Assembly: GCF_905171775.1 (NCBI RefSeq)
Contig: NC_053492.1
Coordinates: 189,617,317 to 189,681,316, forward strand
Direction of reading: 5' to 3'
DNA: 64,000 bases
Source: Rana temporaria
Taxonomy: Eukaryota; Chordata; Amphibia; Anura; Ranidae
A program made the position numbers and the translations under genes. Below the pieces are notes generated by a model. It did not search any database and was not told where the DNA came from. It saw only the letters and a list, made by a program, of their open reading frames with translations. The stretch's first letter is position 1, and each line of letters begins with the position of its first letter. Below are positions 1-12,706 of the stretch, in pieces.

Positions 1-540
1 GTTGTAATTCAAAAGTGCTCATTTTAAAGCCTACTATGCAAGTTATTGTCGTAAAACGTCTTTGAGAACCCGGGTCTTGCCCCAGGGAACATGTATCAAT
101 GGAAAAAAAGTTTTAAAAACGGTAATTTTTTCTGGAGCAGTGATTTTAATGATGCTTAAATAAAAAAATAAAAAAATGAAAAATTCCTTTAAATAATGTA
201 CCTGCTGGGTGTCTATAGTATGCCTGTGAAAACGTCTTTGAGAAACCGGGTCTTGCCCCAGGGAACATGTATCAATGAAAAAAAAGTTTTAAAAACGGTT
301 GTTTTTTTCTGGAGCAGTGATTTTAATGATGCTTAAATAAAAAAATGTAAAATTTAAAATTTCTTTAAATATTGTACCTGCTGGGTGTCTATAGTATGTC
401 TGTGAAGTGGCACATGTTTAGAACTGTCCCTGCACAAAATTAGATTACTATAAGAAAAAAGTAATTTAAAACTGCTTGCGGCTTTAATGTAATGTCTGGT
501 CCCTGCAATATGGATGAAAATCATTGAGAAAAATTTCACA
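1..540. repeat. Dispersed frog repeat family F1, with internal duplication
   Basis: Start of window. The block with GCAAGTTATTGTCGTAAAA, CCCCAGGGAACATGTATC and GGAGCAGTGATTTTAAT is recognisable again near 20.7, 22.9, 30.8, 52.9 and 59.1 kb. Here it occurs twice in tandem (about 1-215 and 225-400). No coding potential seen. Its superfamily was not determined. Confidence 0.7.
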
Positions 541-546
541 GACAGT

Positions 547-702
547 ATACACACCACATAGCTTTAGGTGCAAACTGCAGAGGACACAGGTAGTACACAC
601 CAAGTAGCTTTAGGTGCAAACTGCAGAGGACAAAGGCAGTACACACACCATGTAGCTTTATGGTGCACACTGCAGAGGACACAGGCAATACACCACGTGA
701 GA
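547..702. repeat. Short minisatellite, about 50-bp unit, three copies
   Basis: Units containing TAGCTTTAGGTGCAAACTGC followed by AGAGGACA repeat about every 50 bp. The 61-67 aa reading frames across it on both strands are products of the repetition and are not genes. Confidence 0.75.
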
Positions 703-801
703 ATACTACAGCTAGCACAATCACCTGCTTGTCAGGAAATTAGGAAGAGCTGATCTAGCTAAACTATACAGTGTATAAATATATATACAACACCTGGGAT
801 G

Positions 802-826
802 CATATATATATATATATATATATAT
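802..826. repeat. (AT)n microsatellite
   Basis: Uninterrupted TA dinucleotide run just left of a MITE. Confidence 0.9.
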
Positions 827-840
827 CCACTACACACTCT

Positions 841-1585
841 GGGGCAGATTCATCAATAGATACGCCGGCGGATCTCCTGATCCGCCGTCGTATCTGTGAG
901 ACCCGACGGTCGGATCTGTGAGATCCCACCGTCGGAGCTATGCGACTGATTCATAAGAATCAGTTCCGCATAGATCTCCCTTGGATCCGACTGGTGTAAG
1001 TGACTTACACCAGTCGAATCTTAGGCTGTAATCTCCCGCCGGCCGCTAGGTGTCGTCGCGATTTTTTACCCGTCGCATATGCAAATGAGGAAAACCGCCG
1101 ATTCACGTCCGTACGCCCGCCCGTCGCTCGTTTTCTACGTCGTTTGCGTTCGGGTTTTTTCGGCGGATAGCTACCCCTGCTTCTATGAGGGGTAGCTAAT
1201 GTTAAGTATGGCCGACGTTCCCGCGCCGATTTTTAAATTTTCTACGTCGTTTGCGTACCGCGATCGGGAATACCGATGGCCGCAAACGACGTACCCACCG
1301 CAAACAATGACGTCGTAGCGACGTCATTTGGAGCATGCGCACTGGGCTTTTTCGCCCCGGCGCATGCGCAGTTAAATCGGCGCGGGAACGCGCCTGATTT
1401 AAATTGTACACTCCCCCTAGCCGCGGAATTTGCATTCCGCCGGGGGGAGTTAGGATCTGACGGTGCAGTTTGCGAGGTAAGTGCTTTATGAATCATGCAC
1501 TTGCCTCGCTAAATTGCACCGGCGGATCGTAAACCAGGTAGATCTAGCGGATCTAAAGATCCGCAGATCTATATGAATCTGCCCC
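841..1585. mobile_element. MITE, GGGGCAGATTCAT terminal inverted repeats
   Basis: Left end GGGGCAGATTCAT and right end ATGAATCTGCCCC are exact inverted repeats. The interior is CpG-rich with inverted substructure (AGATCCGACTGGTG; TTTGAGGCGTACGT-type segments) shared with related elements at 8.1, 10.7, 34.7, 40.5 and 56.9 kb. It has no transposase. Superfamily uncertain; flanking duplication is not clear in this copy. Confidence 0.8.
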
Positions 1586-1674
1586 TGTAACTTTAACTGA
1601 CTAGCCTGCCTGCCTGCCTGCTCTATCTATCTACTAAAATTACACTCTCTCTCTCTCTCTTTTAACCACCGTAA

Positions 1675-2010
1675 CACACTACACAAGGCCAACCTGCAGG
1701 CGGCCTTTTATAGTGTGGGGCGTGTACTAAACCCCCTGAGCCATAATTGGCCAAAGCCACCCTGGCTTTGGCCAATTATGGCTCTCCGTTTATTGCAAGC
1801 TGCGATTGGCCAAGCATGCGGGTCATAGTGCATGCTTGGCCAATCATCAGCCAGCAATGCACTGCGATGCCGCAGTGAATTATGAGCTGTGAAATGTAAC
1901 TCGAATTTGGCGCGAACGGCCCAAAACATTCATAATTCAACGAACGATCGGACATACGATGTTCGAGTCGAACATGAGTTCGACTCGAATACGAACCTCG
2001 TCCCTATTCA
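1675..2010. repeat. Dispersed repeat F2 (TTGGCCAA-rich)
   Basis: Contains several inverted TTGGCCAA motifs, a TATAGTGTGGG block and ends near the motif ACATGAGTTCGACTCGAA. A related copy lies at 23.27-23.56 kb. No gene seen. Confidence 0.65.
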
Positions 2011-3518
2011 GGAGCTGTGGAAATGTCTGGAAGGAAAAGACCAGCTAGGCTTCTGCTACTATAGACAGGCTCAAGTGATGAAGATCAGTTTATCTCAGAC
2101 ATCCAAGCTGCTCCCCTGAAATTGGTTCTAAAAAACAGCATGAAAGCTGATGCAACATTGAAGCCTAATGTCATCCTATTAGAAGTAGTAGAATGGGAGC
2201 TGGAAGAGACAAGCCAGAGTAGCAGCCACTGTCACTGTTGAAGAGAGTGCCATCAGAGATTTGACAAGTACTCGCGTTCGACAAGAAGTATTTGTTGTTA
2301 TACACTAACTGGGTAAGGTCCCAAATATTAATTTCTCAACATATAATAATGCTAGAAGCCTAGAAACCATCCCCTTTTTCATTAAGCCCCATGGCCCAAA
2401 ATTGTAGAGTTTTCTATTCAAATTTACCAATAACTTTCAGAAGCAAAGTATATACTAGATAGTCACAAAGGTGTGTGTGTGTGATTTGCATGATTTGCAT
2501 GATTTGCATGGATTTGATCCTTGGTTCCATATGGTGTCATTCTACAGTTCCTCAAGACATACTAAGTCAAGATAACATTGTGAAAGTTGTGTGCGATTGT
2601 ATGTGTACTAATAAAGATAATATATCTTTAAAAGTACCATAATAAATACAGCATTTGCATAATACATTGTCATTTTTATGATAAAAAAAATTACAACTTT
2701 TTACGTAAAAAGATGAACAAAGTAGTGATAAAACCATACATTGGATCAAAAGGGGAAATTAGAAAAGACTACACATGTTATTACAATAAGAAAAAACAAA
2801 ACAAATGAGAAATGCACAGAAGATACCTAGTAGAGCCATAACAGAAATATATTTTTCAATATAGGCTCCATGATAAATTATAAAACCACTGTGACGATGA
2901 AAATAAATGCAAGTGTCACTATACAAAATTCTAACAACAAAGCTCTCTTTTTTTGCTCCTTTTGGTGTGTTAAATATAAAATTGAAAATGTTTTGTTATA
3001 TGCACGAGCATGTACTCCCCCCAACCCTGGGTCACTCTTGTCTCTGCCCCCTATCCACTTAACAGCATTACTTTTGTCTCTTCCCCTTACCTACCTCCCA
3101 GCACCTACTTCTTCCCCAAATAACAAAAACAAAAAAAATCTGAATTGTAGGTTTGTCCAGATTGTGCTAACAGTGAGAGGGGCCTGAGTCTAAAACAGGC
3201 CATACATTATGCAATTTTCTTTCCTTCAACCTCAAATTTTAAGAAAATAAAATTGTTTGATTCCCCCATCAACACAGTCAGTGTTAATGGAGGAATCACT
3301 CCTGCTGCCAGAGAGCCATGTTTATATCAGTGTCCCTCCTTCGCATCCTAAAAGTCCTAACACATCTTGAGCCCCTGCTCCCATATGGATACCCCATTCT
3401 CATCTGGAGCCCCCATTCTCATCTGTAGTCCCTGTCCACATCTGATCTGAAAAGAGGTAGATTTCTGTGATGGAAATTACATCTTCTCCTGGAGCAAGCC
3501 GCAGGGGTTGACTTATTA
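2011..3518. other. AT-rich intergenic or intronic DNA, no gene seen
   Basis: About 1.5 kb without convincing ORF, splice-site pair or terminal repeats. Contains a short GTGTGTGTGTG run near 2470 and three direct copies of ATGATTTGC close to 2490-2515. Confidence 0.6.
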
Positions 3519-4082
3519 GGCCTCATACACACGACCGTTTACAAACGGTCGTGTGTATGTTTTTCGTCGAGAAAACTGTTGTGGATCTCGACGAGAAAAA
3601 AAGAGAACATGTTCTCTTTTTTCTCATCGGGAGTCTCAATTTACTCATCGTGTTTCTCGTCGGGCTGGTTTACAATGAGAAACAAGTTCGTGTGTATGCT
3701 TAGAAACGCGCACATGCTCAGAATAAAGTATGAGACGGGAGCGCACCTTCGGTAAAAGTAGCATTCGTAATGGAGATATCACATTCGTCACGCTGTAACA
3801 GACTGAAAAACGCAAATCGTCTCTCACCAAACTTTTACTTAACATGCAGTAACATGAGATTAGTAAAAGCAGCCCCAAGGGTGGCGCCAGTGGAATCAAA
3901 CTTCCCCTTTATAGTGCCGCCGTACGTGTTGTACATCACCGCGTTTGAGAACAACGAGATTTTGTCTTGACATTGTGTATGCAAAGAAAGCTTGACAAGA
4001 TTCTCGACAAGCCTGACAAGAAATTAGTAGAGGAAAATGACGTTTCATTTACGACAACATTCTCGGTCGTGTGTACGAGGCC
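3519..4082. mobile_element. Harbinger-like MITE with TTA target duplication
   Basis: Ends GGCCTCATACACACGACCG and CGGTCGTGTGTACGAGGCC are near-perfect inverted repeats, flanked on both sides by TTA (3516-3518 and 4083-4085). A 3-bp TWA-type duplication is typical of PIF/Harbinger elements. The interior is shared with copies at 5.5 and 56.1 kb. ORFs inside on both strands are non-coding shadows. Confidence 0.85.
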
Positions 4083-4398
4083 TTAGAACTGGAGAGTGCA
4101 AAATCTGCTGCAGCTCTGCATAAAAACCAATCCGATTCTAGTTATCTTTTGTCAAAGCTAAATTGAACAACTAAAGTTAGATGCATTCATTGATTTATCA
4201 AGTCAGAAATCCAGGCCAAGGTCAGTAACAGAGATGAGAAGCAATCATAGGCAGGCATTGATAAGAAGGTCAGATGAGAGCTGAGTCGGTAATAAGGTCA
4301 AGTATAAGCTCAACGCCAGGAATCACAGGAATACAGACTAAAAGGCCATTCAGCAATGATCATATACAGGACTCATGTTTGAGGTTGGAACTGTGTTT
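4083..4398. other. Unannotated spacer, no gene seen
   Basis: No ORF, splice pair or terminal repeat could be supported here. Confidence 0.5.
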
Positions 4399-4412
4399 GG
4401 TTTTAGTGAGTT

Positions 4413-4687
4413 TTTTTTTTATTATTAAACTATTATTAGTATTTAACAAATCCATTAAAATCCACATTATGTCACATATCAAAACATTGAATACATCTTT
4501 ATCCACATCTTCATATATCTCTCTTTCCCCAAACAAAAATGAAAAACAAACAAAACAAAAAAAACGGAAAGAAAGTTTCCCCTATTTTTTTTTTAAGGAG
4601 GTTTATAGATAGAAGTGGAGGGATAAGGCGCAATGAATAGGGCATAGTGGAGGTGTGGGGGGAGAAGGGAACACAATTAGGGAAACT
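4413..4687 (-). mobile_element. 5'-truncated retroposon with 14-bp target duplication
   Basis: The 14-mer GGTTTTAGTGAGTT occurs at 4399-4412 and again at 4688-4701, bracketing 275 bp that begin with a poly(T) run on the plus strand. That is a poly(A)-tailed retroposon inserted in minus orientation. The purine-rich far end resembles the 3' region of the L1 at 61.7-62.0 kb, so it is probably an L1 tail. No coding sequence. Confidence 0.75.
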
Positions 4688-4701
4688 GGTTTTAGTGAGT
4701 T

Positions 4702-5261
4702 AGTACCTGCCCAAGGCCAGGGGAAGGGTTAATTTGTAGTTCTGTTGACAGGCTTTTGGTCCTAGCCGACCAAAAAGGGGGAAAGCTGAGGTCCGGGACC
4801 AGGTCTGCTCTTCTGGGGATTGCTCTGCTTGGTTGGATCTTTTTAGCTGTCTGTGCTATGTGCATGGCGGGAACCCATTCTGTTACTGGGAGTGAGGTAA
4901 CAGAGGTACGCTGGACTGGTGGAGTGGGCACAGACTCAGCACCAGTATTGCCAACCCCAAAGTGAAATGTACTGACAGGACACCCAAAATGTACAAACAG
5001 CACCAACTTTTTACTGGCAGAAACCATGACAATTTTTTACTGACTTTTCAAAAAAGTATATACAATCACCGTTTTAAGTGCAAAACATATTTCTCAATTT
5101 CCATGAAGGTCCGGTTAATATAACCCAGCCAGCACAGAATTCTCCCATACATCAGAGTCTGCAAGATTCCCCCTTACAAAGTCCACACACATATCTGTCT
5201 CCTCCCATGACCCCCATCCCGGCAGTGCTTCTGCTCTTGACTCCTGTCTAGGCTCCCCCTA
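4702..5261. other. Unannotated DNA with one weak hydrophobic ORF
   Basis: An open frame at 4756-4965 (plus) codes a hydrophobic stretch around residues 20-38, but lacks supporting splice signals or homologues that I recognise. I regard it as non-coding or repeat-derived. Confidence 0.4.
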
Positions 5262-5452
5262 GAGACTGCGAACATGATACAAGACACAAGATGGTCAGAG
5301 ATTGTGGACATGATACAAGCTATGGTTAAAGATTCTGGACATGATAAAAGAGATGGTTAGAGGCTGTGGACATGATACAGGAGATTGTTTGGACCTGCGG
5401 ACATGGCACAAGAAAAAGTTAGAGATTGTGGACATAGTACAGAAGACTGTTA
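5262..5452. repeat. Minisatellite, about 36-bp unit (GGACATGATACA core)
   Basis: Five to six imperfect copies of a unit containing AGAGATTGTGGACATGATAC. The next MITE begins inside the last unit, and the flank after the MITE resumes with GAGATTG. Confidence 0.75.
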
Positions 5453-6059
5453 GGCCTCGTACACACGACCATTTTCCTCGACAGAATCCATCAAGAAACT
5501 TGGTGGGAGAGCTTTTTTGCCGAGGGAACCGGTCGTGTGTATGTTTTTCATTGAGGAAACTGTTGAGGAACTCGACGAGGAAAAAAGAGAACAAGTTCTC
5601 TTTTTTCTCGACTGGAGTCTCAATTTCCTTGCCGTGTTCCATGTCGGGCTGGTTTTCGACGAGAAACACGATCGTGTGTATGCTAAGAAACCTGCACATG
5701 CTCAGAATAAAGTATGAGATGGGAGCGCACCTTCGGTAAAAGTAGCGTTTGTAATGGAGATAGCACATTTGTCACGCTGTAACAGTCTGAAAAGTGCAAA
5801 TTGTCTCTTACCAAACTTTTACTTAACACGCAGTAACATGAGATTAGCAAAAGCAGCCCAGAGGGTTGTGCCAGTGGAATCGAACGTCCCCTGCCATTGT
5901 ATGTGTTGTACGTCACCGCGTTTGAGAACAAGGAGATTTTGTCTTGACCGTGTGTACAAAAAGCAAGCTTGTCAAGTTTCTCTACAAGCCTAGCAAAGAA
6001 CTCGTCGAGGAAAACGATGTTTCATTAACGACGAGTTCCTCGGTCGTGTGTACGAGGCC
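5453..6059. mobile_element. Harbinger-like MITE inserted in a minisatellite
   Basis: Inverted ends GGCCTCGTACACACGACC and GGTCGTGTGTACGAGGCC; flanks TTA (left) and TCA (right) suggest a 3-bp duplication with one substitution. Closely related to the element at 3.5 kb. The 157-aa and 132-aa frames inside lie opposite each other and are palindrome shadows. Confidence 0.85.
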
Positions 6060-7436
6060 TCAGAGATTGGGAAGTGGTGGGTGACAGATGCAGCACCAGA
6101 CCGATGTTGCATACACATAGGTGAGTATGAATGCTTGTTTTCTTTTTTTTTTATATTAATGCACTTCTCTTTTAAACAACAATATGTACTGTAGATCTCA
6201 TTCTAAAAATATAAAATGTCAAATACCTTTTCTGAGTTAATGTACATTGTGGCCATGTGATTTCCACAGCTTATTCTGCACTGTGGTGTGCATCCACTAG
6301 GTAGCACTAAGAGGCAGCAGTGACATGGTTATCAGGCATTATTGTAGACTTTTTTTTTTGCCTATGAAGGCAGAGATCTGATTGGCGCTGTTGCAGTCAC
6401 ATGTCATTATTGTCGAACTGTTCAATAAATTCGTATTTAAATATCAAAGAAAATCATTAATACTGTACACAGAGATTCAAATGTTTTGTTAAATTAAATT
6501 AAATGTCATCATAAAATATAATAAATCTTTACATGTAAGGAAAGGCTGATAACTGGGGAAGTAGCTACTGGCAGTCACCTGCCTGGAGCCACCTCTGCAA
6601 GCCAACATCAAATGGGAAAGCTTCCAGGGGAGAAGAAGGGTTTCCTCATAGGGGAAATTAGAGCATGTGTAGTGAGAGCGTCAATGCAGAATGTGGAGCA
6701 TTAGCTGCAATGACCTTACCACTCTGAATGAGGAACTCCAGACAAATGGCGGGATCAAGCAAGTGTTTACTAGAAAATAATATAGATGCAAAGGAAAGGT
6801 TGAACACCCAGTTAGAGAAAAAAATACTTTTAGGGGTTTCCAGACACTGTAATGAGTGTTGTCAGAATTGCCAAACAAATAATGTATTAAGGAAATGTAA
6901 ATTTTCTATCATCAGGAAGAAAGGCAAAATTACAGACAGCAAAACTTGAGACATTCTGTGATTTCTAACACAGATAGCTAAGGTGTGTGCTAGTTGAACG
7001 CCAATAAAATGTTTATTACCTGATATGAATCATCCTAAATGACTATATGATGGCACTAAAAGGTGTTCCCTGGGATCCTCTTTGACGTCAAACCTTTATC
7101 TAATACCCTTGCACTTTTCCCTAGATCCACCCATACCGATACTGACCTGCATATCGTATAGGCGTAGCTTGATAGAATTCACAGACATCTTTATTAGTTT
7201 AAAAGCTACTAGGTTCAAAGTGCAGGTACTTCTTGACCTTTTCACTTTAAGAGGTTTTAAAAACAAATGTTTGCTTTACATTAATGTGGGTCTTTTTATT
7301 AAGTATGTACAGTAGTAGTAGTATTTAAGTACTCAGCTTTTATGAGTAGTAAATATACTGCTAATGCCAAATATATCAAGAAGCTAAAGCATTCTTTTGG
7401 AAGAACATGTTCACTTCAATCTTATATTTCCATGGC
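6060..7436. other. Unannotated AT-rich DNA, no gene seen
   Basis: About 1.4 kb; a 73-aa frame at 6728-6949 lacks any recognisable domain or flanking splice evidence. No terminal repeats recognised. Confidence 0.5.
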
Positions 7437-7440
7437 TTAA

Positions 7441-7887
7441 AGGGGTTGTAAAGGTACATTTATTTCCCCTAAATAGCTTCCTTTACCTTAGTGCAGTCCT
7501 CCTTCACTTACCTAATCCTTTGATTTTGCTTTTAAATGTCCTTATTTCTTCTGAGAAATCCTCACTTCCTGTTCTTCTGTCTGTAACTCCACACAGTAAT
7601 GCAAGGCTTTCTCCCTGGTGTGGAGTGTCGTGCTCGCCCCCTCCCTTGGACTACAGGAGAGTCAGGACGCTCTCTATGTTGCAGATAGAGAAAGCATGAC
7701 ATTCCACACCAGGGAGAAAGCCTTGCATTACGGTGTGGAGTTACAGACAGAAGAACAGGAAGTGAGGATTTCTCAGAAGAAATAAGGACATTTAAAAGCA
7801 AAATGGAAGGATGAGGTAAGTGAAGGAGGACTGCACTAAGGTAAAGGAAGCTATTTAGGAAAGAAAAATTGTACCTTTACAACCCCT
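7441..7887. mobile_element. Palindromic MITE flanked by TTAA
   Basis: Left end AGGGGTTGTAAAGGTAC pairs with right end GTACCTTTACAACCCCT. The arms continue as inverted repeats for about 180 bp (AGCTTCCTTTACCTTAGTGC against its complement), so the whole element folds into a long hairpin. TTAA occurs at 7437-7440 and 7888-7891. TTAA is the piggyBac target, but superfamily assignment rests on that alone. Confidence 0.85.
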
Positions 7888-8139
7888 TTAAAGGAAAACT
7901 TCCATCTAAAGAAAGTTATAGAACATACAATATACGGTATAAGCACTATCAAAGTTGTTTTAAATTCATATTAGTAAAAATATCTTTCAATTTTTGATGG
8001 TGATACAGCTTATGTGCTTTTCTTAAAAGTTGAAAAAAAAAATTGTGTAATATGGTAACCTGAAGGCGTCTGTACGCCAAAAACATCTTCTCCTGCTTCT
8101 AGGATTTGTTCACTGCTTTTCCAAGAAGTATATACTACT

Positions 8140-8846
8140 GGGCCAGATTCACAAAGAGTTATGCCGGAGTATCAGTAGATACACCGATGTAACTCGCAAT
8201 CTAAGCCCGTCGCATGTTTAAGTGTATGCTCAAACTGAGATACACTTAAACCTACCTAAGATACGACGGCCTGCGCCGTCGTATCTTAGGGTGCAATATT
8301 TCCGCTGGCCGCTAGGCCATTGAGTTCGGTGTAGAATATGCAAATTAGTAGATACGCCGATTCATGAAGGTACGCTTGCCCGTCGCAGTAAAGAGACGTC
8401 GTTTCCGTAAGAGGTATGCTGGCGTAAAGATAAAGCTGCCCCCTAGGTGGCGTATCCTATGTTAAGTATGGCCGTCGTTCCCGCGTCAAAAATTTTTAAT
8501 TTTACGTCGTTTGCGTAAGTCATCCGTGAATGGGGCTGGACGTAATTTACGTTCACGTCGAAAGCAATGACGTCCTTGCGACGTCATTTGGAGCAATGCA
8601 CATTGCGATATTTTACGGACGGCGCATGCGCAGTTCGTTCGGCGCGGGGACGCGCTTCATTTAAATGATACACGCCCCCTACCCGCCGAATTTGAATTCC
8701 GCCACGTGATTTACGCTACGCCACCGCAACTTTACAGGCAAGTGCTTTGTGAATAAAGCACTTGCCTGAAAAACTTGCGGCGGCGTAACGTAAATGACAT
8801 ACGTTACGCCAGCAGAAAGATCCGCTGATCTTTCTGAATCTGGCCC
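8140..8846. mobile_element. MITE, GGGCCAGATTCAC-type TIR
   Basis: Ends GGGCCAGATTCA and TGAATCTGGCCC are exact inverted repeats. The interior shares CpG-rich segments such as GTATGGCCGTCGTTCCCGCG with its relatives in this window. No transposase. Confidence 0.85.
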
Positions 8847-10229
8847 ATTATGTCAGAATTTAGGTATTCCCTGTGACAGGAGTTTAGTTTTTGGTGAGAT
8901 ACTTCCAAAGTCTTGTCTACTTGTAAATGGATGCATTTACTGCAGCTTTCTTTGTTAGAACACTGAGATGTGCTTAGGTAACCACAATGAAGGTTAATAT
9001 CCCATTCAGGAATTATGGTGAGATAAGAAGAAGTAAAACATACTATTTATTTAGAACATAAAAAAATTAGGAATCTGCTACAACGTTTTCCAAAACCCAT
9101 ACAATGTATATAGTTCAGCTAAATGGGAATACATAGAGGTTGATTTACTAAAGGCAAATAGACTGTGCACATTTTAGTTAGCAGCAGTGCACACCGTCTA
9201 TAGACTTCATGCAGTATAGAAGAGAAACCATAGTGAATCACTACCAGAACATGCAAATATCAGAGTATATCTACAGTATATGAAGAATGTATGATTATTG
9301 TTAAGATACATAGGCATGACAACATGTACTGAGCCTTAACAAAAATTTAGTACCTTGGCCCTGCTGATAAAAGGTACTAAGTCTGTTTAAGTTGCAAGGG
9401 CAATGACACAGCTTTTATGATTTTACACAGCCTATTAATACCAAACATAACTGCAAGCAACAAACATATTACTAATAACACAAACTAGTAGACCAGTGGC
9501 CTGTTCTAACCATTAGATCTGAACAGACGTCACCCAGACTTCCAACATTCCAACTAGCCAAAGTCCACTGATGGCATCAAACTGAGCCCTTATTGTTTGT
9601 GTGATAAAAAGGGTTAAAATGGTTCAATACAATGGTATTTGTTCAGCATTCCTTAATAAAAACATGAAACAGTGAAAGGTTCTTGTTGAATTTCTTTGTG
9701 ATTAACAGTAAATTGATGTAAGATAAGTATTTGCTTCCATTTATACCTATTGTAGTTAGCCTCTGCTAATCAATTAATCTGTTAATTGACTCTTGCTGGT
9801 TCATAAATGCTAAATTATTAGGCACACATTATTATTTACATGAGTTGATTTACTAAAGGAGTAAAGAATATTCACCTAGAGGGTGACTGTTCATTTATCT
9901 TACTAAACAAAGTGAATTTGTGTCCCCTTTGATCACTCAATGTTTTGATTGGTTAGATTATTGAAGTGTACACAGCTTCCTTTCTTTGCTAAATAAACTG
10001 TAGGAATAAGCTAAACTGAAAATTTCATTTAAAAGTGTTGACAATTTGCCATTTAAGCTCATTAGAGCCTGGGAGGACGGCTAAATTAAGATGGGGTTAA
10101 AGGTCCAATGGGGTTCTTAATAAGCCCTGATATTTAGTGTATCTCCTTTACATTTTACTGCACCTGTTCCATGTGCCATTTTGATTAAGTTTTCACAAAG
10201 AGAAAATTGGTATGTCTGCCCATCCCAAG
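8847..10229. other. AT-rich DNA, no gene seen
   Basis: No convincing ORF or splice pair. Contains two short stretches of the common motif GATTTACTAAAGG (about 9144 and 9846) shared with other frog repeats. Confidence 0.5.
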
Positions 10230-10237
10230 TTAACACC

Positions 10238-11545
10238 AACGCTGTATCCTGGCCTGGCCAACAAGGCCCAGGCCTAGGGCAGCACTTTGCAGGGGGGCAG
10301 CACGGAAAGAGTCCCTGCTCTTTCTACACTGTTAGTGTAGCGCCAGTCTTATGGGCCGGACTGGGCTGAGAGGCAAATTAGTCCAAGGCCCCCATAAAGT
10401 GGCTGTGCTGCTTCCGGTATGCAGGCGGCCGGCATTACGCAATTGTGGGGGGGGGGTGCTGCTTTTCATTTTGACTGTCTTATCATCCTGGACCACAAAC
10501 CTTCCTCACTGTACTATATGTTTTCTGCTGTACCATTGGCATTGTTATATCTTCTTAGTCCTCTCCATAAAATTATCAGAGATTTAAAGTAGAACTATAG
10601 GCAACACTTTTTTTTTTCATTTTGGATAGAGTAAGGGAGGGTTATAGCCTCTGGGGCAGATCCACAAAAGAATTACGCCAGCGTATCTATTGATACGCTG
10701 CGTAATTTTAAAGTTCCCGCGTTGTATCTTTGTTTCCCGCGTTGTATCTACAAAACAAGATACGACTGCATCTGGGATTGATCCGACAGGTGTACATCTT
10801 AGTACGCCGTTGGATCTTAGGTGCATGTTTTCGGCAGCCGCTAGGTGGCGTTTCCGTAGAATTCCGTGTCGAGTATGCAAATTAGCTAGTTACGGCGATC
10901 CACGAACGTACGTCCGGCAGGCGCATTTTTTTTACGCTGTTTGCGTTCTGCTTTTTCCAGCGTATAGTTACCCCTGCTATTACTCAATGTTAAGTATGGC
11001 CGTCGTTCCCGCGTCGAATTTAGAATTTTCTATGTCGTTTGCGTAAGTCGTTCGCGAATAGGTATTTGCGTAAGATTACATCACCGTCGTAAACATTGGC
11101 TTGTTCCGGTTTAATTTCGAGCATGTGCACTGGGAAACCCCCACGGACGGGGTCACTACGTAGTTGCATAAAACACGCCCCCATCACATCCATTTGAATT
11201 GCGCGCCCTTACGCAGCCAAAGATACACTACGCCCCCGTAACTTACGACGCAAATTCTTTGAGGATTCCAAAAAAAAAGTAAGTTACGGCGGCGTAGTGT
11301 ATCTTAGATACGATACGCCCGACGCAAATATGCCAAACAGGAAGTGAGAGAAAATCTATGCAAATTAAGGGAATCCATTGCCACCCCCAGGCCCTCAGAA
11401 CTAGTGTCCCCACTCGAAAATGTCAGGGTGGGTTTTAAACAGAAAGGGGTGTGGCCTTGACAGAAAAGGGTGGGTCATATTTAAACTAGGGGGTGCATGA
11501 GTTTAGCCAGGCCTAGGGCAGCACAAAACCTAAATACACTACTGG
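10238..11545. mobile_element. hAT-like non-autonomous element, 8-bp TSD TTAACACC
   Basis: TTAACACC lies at 10230-10237 and 11546-11553. Both ends carry the motif GGCCTAGGGCAGCAC (10271 and 11512), showing a duplicated or inverted subterminal structure. The left terminus is diverged relative to the right terminus (complement CCAGTAGTGTATTTAGG). An 8-bp duplication is the hAT hallmark. A separate MITE at 10653 sits inside. Confidence 0.65.
10653..11333. mobile_element. MITE (GGGGCAGATCCAC left end), nested in hAT-like element
   Basis: Left end GGGGCAGATCCACAAAAG and interior GTATGGCCGTCGTTCCCGCG identify the same family as 841 and 8140. The right TIR is degraded or lost, so the right boundary is approximate. 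Confidence 0.65.
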
Positions 11546-11553
11546 TTAACACC

Positions 11554-12349
11554 CACTACTCCTGTAGTAAATCAACCCTACAAACTCATTGAAAACCAAT
11601 ACCAGCAAATGTGTGGCTTAATGTATTTGAGATTTGAATTAAAGTAAAAACTATAGACTTTCAGATAATGAACTATAGAGCTGTGATTATTTTAATACTT
11701 TCCATTAACCTTATACAGTATTACAACTAAAGATTATTAATTTCCAATTTAGAAATCCAGGCAAAGAGTATTTATAAATAGCAGTATTCAGAAGTTATCA
11801 GACAGATCTACATGCATATACAGAAGAATAAAAATATCTACAATCAAGTCAAATTTTAGGCATTCACTGCAACTGAAATTCATTTTTGCTGAGATACTCC
11901 ATAAGGACACCATAACTGTCCTTCAGTGCCTGCCATGAATATTACAATGGGCACCACTCAGTGCAGTACACACAGAAGCAGTAGTGTTGAGTTGTGCTGT
12001 GTTAAAAATGAAGCAGCCTATCTCTTTCATCAGGCATCAAGGCTTATCAGCTGTCTCAATTAATTTCAATGGTAACATGCTGACACTGCACCTTAACCAC
12101 ACCTATTGCATTTATGACATGTTCATGAAGCATTTATAAAGTGTTAACTATGTGCTGAGGGAGAAGCACTGGGAAATACTAGAGAACTAGGACAGAGCAG
12201 CTTCAATCTTTTCCTGTTTGTACAGAACAGCCATGTTGTAACACCATTTGCTTCTGTGTGCAGGCAAAAGCATCAAGCCAGCCAGAAAGATGGACAGTGC
12301 TAGGCAGGAGCAGGGCTATTGACAATTATTGCCAGTGGCAAAGTTTTAA
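11554..12349. other. Unannotated DNA, no gene seen
   Basis: No reading frame or splice pair that I can support; no terminal repeats. Confidence 0.5.
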
Positions 12350-12706
12350 GGCCACTTACATACAAGCGAACCAATTGAGTCCCCCCGTCCATTTTTGAGG
12401 CAGACCCGATCGGACCATCCATAGCTCTCCATGGAGCGGCAGATGTCAGCAGACGTGTCCGCTGAAGCTTTCCGACATCCGATCCAATCCGGGCTGCCAA
12501 AAACAAACGGATGGAGATCTGTTTTGTCCAGCAGATCGGATTACAGTCGGATGGAAACAGTCCGTTTCCACCCAACCACCCCATAGAGGAGTGCAGGCTG
12601 TGTCTGTGTCCGGCCTGCTATGCAGACATGTCATCTGCCTGCTCAGCGGAAATCAGTAGAGAGATCCCCCGTTGTGCAGGCGGATCCACTGGACATGAAA
12701 GGGGCC
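12350..12706. mobile_element. Degenerate MITE, TAA/TTA flanks
   Basis: Begins GGCCACTTACATACAAGCG and ends CATGAAAGGGGCC with TAA before and TTA after. The interior has inverted GATCGGA/TCCGATC modules and CAGACGTGTCCGCTGAAG-like segments. TIR match is imperfect. The ORFs here on both strands are shadows. Confidence 0.55.

Noticed and set aside
4756..4965. 69-aa ORF with hydrophobic segment, possible signal peptide
   Set aside because: No splice sites, homologue or conservation evidence; adjoining DNA looks repeat-derived.
5295..5768. 157-aa minus-strand ORF and its plus-strand partner (132 aa)
   Set aside because: They overlap a Harbinger-like MITE and a minisatellite; complementarity of the palindromic element makes both strands open.
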